Shown in pieces: positions 55,798 through 64,000 of a stretch of 64,000 bases of DNA (the stretch's first letter is position 1; every line of letters starts with the position of its first letter). The notes beneath the pieces are model-generated. The model worked only from the letters and a program-made list of their open reading frames with translations, did no database searches and had not been told where the DNA came from. The stretch is from Agelas oroides (Eukaryota > Porifera > Demospongiae > Agelasida > Agelasidae), in assembly GCA_949130485.1 (NCBI GenBank), contig OX422197.1:1216603-1280602 (forward strand), given 5' to 3'. The position numbers and the translations under genes are program-made.

Positions 55798-56893
55798 GCG
55801 TGTGTGTGTGTTGTGTGTGTGTGTGTGTAGCCTCGTACCCAGGCTCCTCCCCATGCCGAAAAGCGGGGAGGGGAGGAGCCTGGGTACGAGGCTATGTGTG
55901 TGTGTGTGTGTGTGAACATTGGACATACATTTGAATTCTTGAATGCACAATTGTTAACGTAGCAGGCAAGTACATTGTAAAATCTACCTAACCGTAAGTG
56001 GGTGATTCATATATGGTTGTGCTTGGCATTCTTCGATCAGCAAATTTCAAGGGAATAATGCTTTGAACAGTAGCATAACTCAAGTTCCTAATGTAGGTTC
56101 CATCTTGAAGGTATTTTTTGAGATGGTAGCCAGTGAAAGCTGGTGGTCAAATGATGTTTCTGCGTTCTAGCCTTACTTTACTCCTTTCAGTACCATTATG
56201 GTTGAATCCAAAAGTTATCATGGTACACAAATTAGGCTAGCTAGCTCACACCCAGGCTCCCTCCATTCCAATGGTTGTGCTTATTTCTTTCACACTCGTA
56301 ACATGTCACATTTTGTGTTTCACTTCTCCACTGAAGCAATCATCACAGTCAGCAACAGTATACAACCCACCAATACTTTCCTGAAAGCCAGAGCAATTAC
56401 CACCGTCATCAACAGTAGCACGCAACCCACTAACACTCCCCAGAGTGACAGAACAACCACCATACCAGTCACGATCATAACGGTAGCAGCTGTTACCACA
56501 CTTATAGTCATTACAGCTGGAGTCATCATTCTTGTGGTACTCATTAGGAGGAATGGTACAAAAGAAAACAAAGGTAACGAATTGCGAACCACTGGGAGGC
56601 AGGCCACTTTAAGTGCTGACCAGCCACTGTATGAAGTACCAAGTAAGTCAGAAGAACTCGAGGAGTATTTGAACCAAAACAGCGCTCAAGCTCCAGCTAA
56701 ACGGACATCTGCTGAGGCTGAGTACACCCTCCCTATAGAGTCCCCCAAACTTTTTGCTCTCTCAGAGCCCATGTTTGGAGAAATGGAGTCCAACCCTACA
56801 TATCAGAGTATTGACCAATGCCGTGTGCCCCCAATTTATGCAAATTTACCACAAGGAATTGCTTCTGGTGGCATCTACTCTGTGCCAAAGTGA
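48249..56893 (+). CDS. Multi-Ig receptor D with tyrosine-rich tail, no kinase
   Basis: Exons 48249-48272, 49858-49915, 50710-50793, 50865-51218, 51437-51778, 52504-52860, 53732-54070 (or from 53738), 54928-55269 and 56337-56893 join in frame to 818 residues. Order: signal peptide split over two exons, a 28-residue linker, five tandem Ig V-like domains, a Thr-rich stalk, TM helix, and a cytoplasmic tail of about 115 residues that ends in TGA. The tail contains NPTYQSIDQ, equivalent to the NPxY region of the kinase receptors, but stops before a kinase could start. Likely a plasma-membrane receptor or co-receptor that is phosphorylated by another kinase (inference). I recognise no family member of this exact layout. 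Confidence 0.82.
50710..50793 (+). CDS. Gene D exon 3, short linker exon
   Basis: 84 bases, phase 1-1, after a strong pyrimidine tract (TTTCTTTCTCGCTCTCCAAAG) and before GTGTGC. Encodes AYIKFVPAYTELSHTG and a further 12 residues. No stop in the required frame. The only support is splice geometry. Confidence 0.5.
50865..55269 (+). CDS. Gene D exons 4-8, five tandem Ig V-like domains
   Basis: Exons 50865-51218, 51437-51778, 52504-52860, 53732-54070 and 54928-55269: 118, 114, 119, 113 and 114 codons, each phase 1-1. Each has TYQNNS or PYQNNS, ILEDIGE, DALLC, FPN, RGQMVV, EGIYRCEIP and ends YSAST. The pair LLC/YRC is the Ig disulphide. Copies 2-5 carry an additional CC (QTACCR), missing in copy 1 (RTEMNSS). 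Several N-x-S/T sites. Exon duplication is evident from near-identical DNA. Any subset could be spliced without changing the frame. Confidence 0.87.
51779..52503. repeat. Gene D intron 5 with duplicated foldback unit
   Basis: 52223-52392 holds two copies of a unit of about 95 bp (GAATGTTACCAG, CTCTCTCC, GAGAGAGAGCCTGGGAATTA, GGCTACTTTGTGGAAGG), itself built on a foldback end. Confidence 0.75.
52861..53731. mobile_element. Gene D intron 6 with nested palindrome
   Basis: 53452-53508 is a TAGCCTCG foldback element. The 17 bases outside it (CCCATGAGGCCTGGTGC left, inverse right) are themselves inverted, so the whole palindrome spans 53435-53525. A further partial end (GGGAGAGCCTGGGAATGAGG) follows at about 53540. 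Confidence 0.8.
54281..54337. repeat. Perfect hairpin, 23-bp arms
   Basis: AACAACCCCTGAGGATGTGA-type arm (54281-54303) and exact inverse (54315-54337). In gene D intron 7. Confidence 0.88.
55751..55913. repeat. (GT)n microsatellite split by a foldback insertion
   Basis: TG repeats on both sides of a complete 67-bp foldback element (55828-55894, TAGCCTCGTACCCAGGCTCC and inverse). In gene D intron 8. Confidence 0.92.
56337..56893 (+). CDS. Gene D last exon: stalk, TM, tyrosine tail
   Basis: Acceptor CACTGAAG, phase 1. Stalk has two copies of an about 19-residue unit (AIITVSNSIQPTNT and AITTVINSSTQPTNT), TM helix about 56470-56550 followed by RRNGTKENK. Tail tyrosines: YEVP, YTLP, NPTYQS, IYANL and a C-terminal YSVPK. 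Three are YxxP, the Crk/Nck-type SH2 consensus, and one is NPxY, a PTB-domain consensus. No kinase motif here or in the following 1.8 kb. Confidence 0.85.
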
Positions 56894-58690
56894 AGTGTGT
56901 TCAAAGAATTGACTGAAGTATTTGCTGACTTAGCTTAGATGCTTATGCATTCCAGCAAACTACTAGCCAAGAAATTGGTTTAAAGTTAGCTGAATGTACA
57001 TCGCAATTTCACTGTATAAAAAAATACAGTAATTTATAGCTACATTATGGCTCAGTATGGTGTAATCTTAAGATCTGTCACTATTGAAGACCAGCTACAT
57101 CGGGCCGGTAGCCATTTGCAGTACTAGAACAGTAGCATGCTTGGAGGTCTGTATTTGTGGGTGTTGAAGTAGTTTCTTCCAATTCCAAGAAGGCCTGAGC
57201 TGGATACAAAGCTAAGCCCTTGTTGAACAAATGAGCATTAGCACAATATGCATAGGTTCTATAACAATAGTCTCGTTCCCAGACCGCATTTTTCGCGCAC
57301 ACGCGCTAGTCTCGTGCCCAGACAACTTTCCCGCTCGGCGAAAAGTTGTCTGGGCACGAGACTAAGTAAACAAGCATTAGAGCTCTAGGCCTTATCACTA
57401 TGGCTACATAATCATAATCAGTAACACTTAGAGACAGTCTACATTGCATGTGCCATTGTACATAATCATATTGCTCTGAGACAATTTATTTTGTAAAGGT
57501 AGCTGCTCTACAGCACAGATCCCTAGCCTTGTTCCCGCACGGCCTGGGAACAAGGCTAGACAGATTACATATGCATGTAAGTAGCTACACCCACCATGCA
57601 GCTTGATCATAGTGTGATCTGACAGCAGATTGTGTTCTGTATTATACTGATGGTAGTATTATACTATGGTTTTGACCTTTTTTGGATCATTGGGCATCAT
57701 TAGCTAAGCATGAAGAAATATTTCCCTGGTGAAAGTCTAATTAAATTCTTTATTGTTTTGGAATCTAAAGCATGTAGTAAAATTCCCCCACGTTAAATGA
57801 TCCTGAAACTGAAGTAACAAAAACGGCTGCATGTTTACAGATGATATACTGATAGTAGTGCACTCATTGTAAAAAGTGGTGTGGGAAATAGAAATGATAA
57901 CTTATACAAGATAACAGTCACTAGGAATTACTCTACGGCTGAGTTTGAAACAAACATTTTAGAAAATGATGCCTTAGTCTAGTGAATCCATTAGCCTAGT
58001 TGTTGTGGTAGATGAAAAGTGCAAAGTAGTGAACCTGAACAAACCTTGAATAGGTGTATGCTCAACTTGTGACTTGTGCAATGTCAACATTCTTGTAGCT
58101 TTAGCTAATAGCGTTGCTTACACATGGTCATCACATATATCGTACATGCTGATGCTCTGCCATCTGAACTTGCCCTCCAAACTGAGTATGCCAAGCGTTT
58201 GGACACACAGTATCGTAAACAACTCCATACACGTCCATGCATACGTCACAGCTGTATAAACTGTACTTCCATTTGGAGTGTATTAGTGCATGTGCTGACA
58301 AGGCAGATATCTTGGTAGCCTCGTTCCCAGGTTCCCCGCTCCGGAACGTAATCGTAAAGTTATCGGGCAAATTACTACACGTATTTATCTAGTTAGCGGG
58401 GGGGGGGGGGGGGATACTATCATACACACCAAGCAGTGAACGTACAGTTGGTTGCAAAACGTCCAAAATGTCGCTTTTTGCTTTGTTTTCGTGTTGTTGT
58501 TCTTGGCCCTTTTCCGATTACGTCATTCTCACGCGATCTACCCTCCCAAATTACAAACTGGGAGTGGTCTGGGAACGAGGCGCCGACATCGTTACTAACA
58601 TTGTGTGGAGACTGTGGACCTGTGGCTGTGTCGTGGTGTGTATAAGTCGTCAAGTGTAATTTGAAGCCAGAGAACGACGCAGAAAAGACC
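56894..58690. other. Intergenic D-E with foldback elements
   Basis: Foldback elements at 57307-57364 (TAGTCTCGTGCCCAGACAAC and inverse), 57524-57558 and 58316-58581 (arms split by about 230 bases and a G-run at 58399-58414). No kinase exon downstream of D was found. The 200 bases before gene E contain TTACGTCATTC, a CRE-like site, inside the foldback. Confidence 0.55.
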
Positions 58691-61600
58691 ATGGGTGCTG
58701 CTGCTAGACGCAAGGTAAGTTGCCTGGTTTAGGTACACACCGGTATTTATGAAATTATGTGTAAAAATCCCCAAGCGTCTCAACCTAGTAACGAGCCTTT
58801 AGGGTGTTTCGCTTGCAGGAAAAAAAAGGTGAAAATCTGGTACGTAGTCCTATAGATAATATGAGCTCAATCCTGGACTTTTTTTTTGATAAGTTGTGTT
58901 GGTAGTTGGCTCTGAATATGGAATGTGTTGCAGGAACTGTTTCTGACCTCTGGTGCATGAATTAGGAGATACTGGGGCTCACCCTTAGGCATTTTCTCTG
59001 TGTCTTGGCTGTGGCACTGAAAATTGAAGCTTGTTTGAAGGCTAACTGCTCTGAGTATAACTATCAATGTGTGTTTCTTGTGTCTTCCTGTGGCGCTCTG
59101 TTTCTACTGGTCACTTGCTCATTTGCCCATTCCTGTTTTGAGGAATAATACATGTGGAAATTTCTGCACACACTAATATTTCAAGAGTTGTATTATAGCA
59201 ATTAAAAACTGTGATACTGAGTGAGTTGGTGAAGAGCCACTTCTTGGCCTAAGGTAGGTGAAATTGGAGTAGCATGTACCAAATCTTCTGCCATTACTAA
59301 ATATGGTAACATACTAAATTGGAGTCTGCCGATTCGACTAAGTCAGGCTGCACTAAGGCCACTGTTAATGAAATTCGTGTTTCTGGACACCCGCCCGCGC
59401 GTAATTTTAATGGCCGCATCAATTGGTTGTTATTGGTGACACTTCGTCATTATTGGTCACGTGATCTAGATTCAGCACCTCGTGCAGCTGTTCTGCCCGT
59501 TTGTGTTTCGAGCTTTCTCGCCTTTTACTGTTGATAAAGTATGGGTCTGCTCAATTTGTGTGTATTGCACTTCAGCAAGAAGAACTCTTTGCCATGGAAG
59601 ATAGCAGAATGTCCACTTCCTACTTTTACCTTCAAGCAGTTCTATGAAGAGAAAGTAGGCTCCGAATTCTCAGGCAGTGACGTCATCATAATGAATAATG
59701 AATACCTCCCGCCCCCCACTAGTTGTAAGGTAATTCCCTGACCAGAAACATGAATTTCATTAACAGTGGCCTAAAGGTTTTTTTAAACTCGAAGAGTTTA
59801 TTGCTATATACTGCCCAAGTGTAGAGGTCAAACTGATACAATACATGTCTGTGGCTTGGCTCCAGTAGATGCATTATGTGTTGTTGGCCAAGTGTATTCA
59901 ACTTTTGGGGACTCCAAGTCCCATTTCACCAGCACGAGTGTGTGTTGTTGGCCAAGTGTATTCATCTTTTGGTGACTGCAAGTCCCGTTTCACCAGCACG
60001 AGTGAAGTCAGTGGAAGTACTCTGACATTGATACGCTGGCAGAAGCCGTTGAAAAGGTTCCTGTATATGGCCAGTAGTTGTTCTGTTTTAGCAAGTTCTG
60101 TCTTTCCTACTGGCTCTACTGACAATTCTCCCATTGTTATGTGCTCTTGCTTACCTAACCAGGTGTGAAAGGGAATCAAATTTAAGCAGCTGGGTGTTAA
60201 ATGGTTGTGAAGAGTACTTTAACTGGTGTGGAATATGCTTTAACAGCTAATTAGCCCATCTATTGGTCATCTCTACTCGGACACAACAACTTCCTTTTTA
60301 TAATCTACACTGACAAGTTGTTTTTGAAAGTTTTTATGTAGCAAAAGTTGCTTGCGATAGCAACATTAGTTTCTGTAGCCTTGTTCCCAGGCCTTCCCCA
60401 CCTCCAGTTTTTGATCACTTGCAGTATGCAAAACTGATTTTTGCATACTGCAAGCTACCGTATTTGCTCGATCAGACGCTGTGGCTACTATTTATTTCAT
60501 CACGCAATTTGTGTGCCTTCTATTCGAGAGCGGCGTTTATTAAACTCAGTGTTATCGGTAAAATCTTTCGTAAATGTAAGGGCTTTGAGAAAAGCCAGTT
60601 TTATAAGATTAACAAAGAATTACGATGCGGTGACTTGGTTTTGAAGCAAACCTTCCAGCTTCTTGATCAGCTGCCGCTTTGCTTGAGGAATCAGACCCCT
60701 TCGCAGATTAGCCACGGCTAGTATTCGAGAGCGGCGACTATTTCGTTCAGCACGTTTGGAGGTGCGGCGACAATTCAAGAGCAGTGTCTGATTGAGCAAA
60801 TATGGTATATCAAAAGCTGGAGGCAGGGAAGGCCTGGGAACGAGGCTAAGTTTCCGTACATAGCAGCCAGACATGTGCAGTGAAGCCCCATCTGAATTTC
60901 ACTTTGCCCACCAGATGGGGCTGGTGGTTGCTGTGGTATACAAACCTATTACAAAGCCACAACTAATCTGAGTGCATACTCATTAGTACCACCTGCCACT
61001 CACCATATGAATAATCGATATTTGATCACCAACAAGCCTAGGAAGGGGATGCTAAAACTTTTTGACTGCTGCCATTTTATGTGTTATTTCTTCCTTGAGG
61101 TAGCTACCAGTACCAGCTGATGAAGTGCGGCACACACTTGAAAAGTTAAATGTTACAAAGTATGTTATACATGCAGTAAACTCTGGTTGTTAGGCGCATA
61201 TTATTTATTAGGCACATGCTTCCTTCCTGGTGCACGGCATCATTTATTAAGCGCACGTGCATTAAATAGAGTACACGATGGCGGCGAAGGATCGAGTGAA
61301 AACCATAGCATCAAGAACACGCAGCACACTTGATGGTCATCCTGAAGTCAACAAAAGACGAAATACACAGGCTCTTCCTGTTTCTGGCAAACACAAAGCT
61401 TGCAAGCCACATCCTTCGTGGCCTACGAGACTACTACCCAATGACTACCGTGCTACAACAAGTCCGAAAAATTTTCCCCATGAAATGCGTGAAGCCCCGC
61501 ATCCCTTGAATATACAATGGCTGCAAATAACAGTCTTCTTGAGGAGGATGGAGTCTTCTGATTTTACGGTGATACTCGCCAGGAGAACGCATCTAATGAT

Positions 61601-63872
61601 CTGCTGCGCGCTGCATATTGCCGCTGAGTCGTCAAGCCGCCTGTAGGGTGTGGCTTTCATTGCATCCTCTATTAGGCGCATAATTGCTTACCACTTACAC
61701 TTATAAGCGCATGCGCCTATTAACCAGAGTCTACTGTATCTATCGTACTTCATTCCAATTGTATTTAATACTTTACAACAGCATGTGTGCGCTGTGTACG
61801 GACTCTGCTATTGTTGATGTCAAGTGTTTCCGGGAGGGGCAGTTGGAGAGTAAATACCTACGGTACAAGAGCTAGCAGTTGTGTAGGCAAGCCAGGCTTC
61901 TTACCGGAAAAATTCTTCTGCTAGGTTGATTGTGCAAATAGCAGCTTATTTAGCATGTGTGGCAGATGGCTGATATCTCTTGGTGGCAAGTTGCTCTTTA
62001 CATCCATGTAAGGAATTACTCGTGAGTTACTCACAAGAGTGACAATCCCACGCATGCTTGAACGCCTTGCATGTCATGCCATAGAAGGGCGAGGGGGGGA
62101 TACCTTGGGAAACCCCCCCCTACAATCTTGGCAATGATGAGCCATGCAAGTGTTACACATAGTTGTGACAACTAAGTGGTACTTATGGCTTTCTTCAAGG
62201 ACAAGTGTCAGACTAGGTAGTGATTCTATTAAGCAGTAGCAAATTCACAATCAGTAGTGCAAATGTTTTGATCCGTGGACCATCATCAGTGATTGTGATG
62301 TAGCAGTTAACCGCCTAGATCCTCATGGATCTATACTCGATTACAGGTACTCCAAAATGGCAAAAACTAATTTCCTAGGAGGCATGCCCCCAGACGTCCC
62401 GCCAAGTGATCAATGATTCATCAGTCATTACCCCCGCTCATGCTTCGCGCTCGCCGCACCCCCCCCCCCCCCCCCACCCCTTTCTTCCCAAGGTTAGACT
62501 CCTTGATGAAACTGTATGCATAGTCTGTAAACTGATGCAACTGTGTGTGTAAATCGATTTGCCTTTCACCACAGGCCTCTATGGCAGTCTGTATGATTAC
62601 GTCATTCACGTGGCACTAATTGCTACCTCACGTGTATCACTAATTACTAGTTTCCAGCCTTTCACCATGGGCCTCTATGGCACTAATTGCTACCTCGCGT
62701 GTATCACTAATTACTAGTTTCCAACCTCCTCTGGTCTGTAAGCTGTACCTGGTAATTCACCTTAGCTTGATGTTTGTTGGTGCTTGTTCAGGCTCACCCC
62801 CATAATGTTCTAGTACCAGACATTACAATGGCTGAATAAACACAAGCATATTTGTGTATTGAACTAACACTGTAAACAGGTGATTTTAGCCCGAAAACAT
62901 GCACATTCGTCACATGCACTTGTGTAAACACTACTGTGTAGCTATGGTAGCCTTTTGAGCAGAAAGTGTGGGACAGGGAGAGGTGGGGGGGGGGGGGGGG
63001 GCTCACCCTCCGAGTGGTAGCACATGATGGCTGTTGTGCTTGGCTGTAGAAAGGCCTTGTCTGGTACAATGTGGGCTGTTTCTCTCTTGTGCGAATGGGT
63101 GTAGAAATGCTCCTTTGACCTTATATGGGCCCCATTTCTGGCACTGTAGGTAGCTTTCAGTGTGGATGGAAGTTTTGAAGTCAAGATCCCCAACTAATGT
63201 GTGGGTGTGGTTTGCACAAACACACCTTCGTGTTTCCACGTCTTGTGATTCTACATAATTCTAGAAAAAAAAAACAGCTGAACACTAAGCTTGCGGAAAC
63301 AGGCCTACGCGTTCACGTATTGTGATTCTTACGCAACGTAAGATCTAATTTTACGTAAGGAATTTAATTTCAACAGTTTATTCCAAGTAGCACTTTGATT
63401 TTGGCTGTAGCTGTTGGAATGTAGTTAAAATCACAAAAACTGTTATTTTAGGAGTAAAGTAAAGGGATTGAGCTCAACAGAGACATCTGCGACATAGCAT
63501 CACAGCATCAGTTCCTATAGATGTCTTGTAGGCAGCTCTTTTGGTTTTGGTAGCAGCTGCTAGCTTGCCCCCCTAACAGAAAGCATCAACATATACCACT
63601 GTGATCATAACCATTGTGTAGCAGTACTGTGTCCTGGAGCCCGATCATCCAGATCCTCATACCGCTGATGATGACAAAAAGTCCCATACGTTCGTCTTCT
63701 CTGAGATTTTACCTAAAAGCTTTCAGTTGCCATTGTTATACACACGTGTGTGAGTAGTTGGTCGTTGTAAGTTGCATGTTGTTGTAAGTTGTATCTTTCT
63801 CGTTACAGGTGTTGTACCTTGTTGGGGTTCTACTCATGACCTTTGACCTCCTAACCTGCATTCATTCACAAG
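58691..63872 (+). CDS. Gene E 5' end, paralogue of D, continues off the right edge
   Basis: Exon 1 58691-58714 encodes MGAAARRK and ends at GTAAGT (phase 0). Exon 2 63809-63872 follows CGTTACAG, encodes VLYLVGVLLMTFDLLTCIHS plus Q, and ends before GTATGT at phase 1. Lengths, phases and sequence parallel gene D exons 1-2 (LLMTF shared). Together they form a signal peptide. Ectodomain exons must lie beyond 64000. Whether E carries a kinase cannot be told. Confidence 0.7.
59878..60004. repeat. 64-bp tandem duplication
   Basis: GTTGTTGGCCAAGTGTATTC occurs twice, followed by TTTGGGGACT/TTTGGTGACT and CCAGCACGAGTG. In gene E intron 1. Confidence 0.85.
60376..60848. mobile_element. Foldback element with nested TIR element
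   Basis: Outer ends TAGCCTTGTTCCCAGGCC and GGCCTGGGAACGAGGCTA. Inside, TACCGTATTTGCTCGATCAG at 60467 faces its near-inverse ending about 60809 (GATTGAGCAAATATGGTA). Two separate insertion events. Flanks TAGTTTCTG and AAGTTTCCG may be a degraded 9-bp TSD. Confidence 0.7.
61178..61737. mobile_element. Non-autonomous TIR element in gene E intron 1
   Basis: Left CAGTAAACTCTGGTTGTTAGGCGCA, split by one mismatch, faces CGCCTATTAACCAGAGTCTACTG at the right. An internal 122-codon ORF (61278-61646) has no transposase motifs. Confidence 0.65.
62245..62298 (-). repeat. Hammerhead-like relic
   Basis: Minus strand: TCACAATCA, CTGATGA, TGGTCC-AC-GGATCA hairpin, AAAC, then after 11 bases TGATTGTGA, the exact complement of the first nine. 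The G of GAAA is lost and stem III does not pair. Confidence 0.35.
62563..62735. repeat. Tandem duplication of about 66-80 bp
   Basis: GGCACTAATTGCTACCTC, CGTGTATCACTAATTACTAG and TTTCCA occur twice, each preceded by GCCTCTATGGCA. Confidence 0.8.
62736..63808. other. Gene E intron 1, distal part
   Basis: A G-run at 62984-63001 and a C-run at 62461-62476 just upstream. No gene or ribozyme-like structure recognised. Confidence 0.4.
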
Positions 63873-64000
63873 GTATGTTGCATCATACCTTTGCCAGGAG
63901 CTTATGGACTGCTATAAGCTCTTGCTTTTGCTGATTATTTTAACTACAGAGATTGGGGTGTGACAATACTTGGTACCCATATTGCTTAGCCTCATATCGA

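Noticed and set aside
56894..58690. Hidden kinase exon for gene D
   Set aside because: Looked for HRDLATRN, DFG and IRWM in all frames after 56893; none found before gene E starts.
61278..61646. 122-codon ORF in the 61-kb TIR element
   Set aside because: No transposase catalytic pattern or DNA-binding domain seen; probably chance or a decayed insert.

Overview
The window looks like animal nuclear DNA, most likely from a sponge (an inference). It has short phase-1 introns between Ig-type exons, a local family of receptor tyrosine kinases whose catalytic domains resemble the discoidin-domain-receptor (DDR) family, and many small foldback, MITE-like and SINE-like repeats. There are no operons, CRISPR arrays or bacterial signals. 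All gene models were assembled by hand from splice sites and reading frames; no alignment was run.

Layout. (1) 389-5851, minus strand: deoxyhypusine synthase (DHPS), six exons visible, final exon beyond the left edge, with a 3.2-kb intron full of repeats. (2) 5.9-10.5 kb: mostly repeats, with possible minus-strand exons at 6.5-6.8 kb. (3) 10538-15609: receptor kinase A. (4) 15.6-26.4 kb: repeats, including hammerhead-ribozyme-like copies, foldback elements and a 9-bp minisatellite, plus one exon-like ORF at 25.3 kb. (5) 26448-32821: receptor kinase B, a close paralogue of A. (6) 33426-34978: a third TM-plus-kinase exon with no ectodomain of its own in view. (7) 35-41.6 kb: repeats and a few exon-like minus-strand segments. 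(8) 41627-46259: receptor kinase C. (9) 47.6 kb: a decayed kinase fragment. (10) 48249-56893: gene D, a multi-Ig receptor with a tyrosine-rich tail and no kinase domain. (11) 58691 to the right edge: the first two exons of gene E, which has D's start architecture.

How the genes may work together. A, B and C each encode a signal peptide, an N-terminal discoidin-like domain, one or two Ig domains, a Thr/Pro or Gly/Thr stalk, one transmembrane helix, a juxtamembrane region rich in tyrosine motifs, and an intact kinase with the DDR-type YxxxYY activation loop. D keeps the TM helix and the NPxY-bearing tail but ends where a kinase would begin, so it could be a substrate, co-receptor or scaffold for its kinase neighbours (inference).

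The repeats are also notable. One foldback family with TAGYCTCG termini has at least six insertions flanked by 9-bp target duplications. Another family carries a complete minimal hammerhead ribozyme core (22552-22605, minus).
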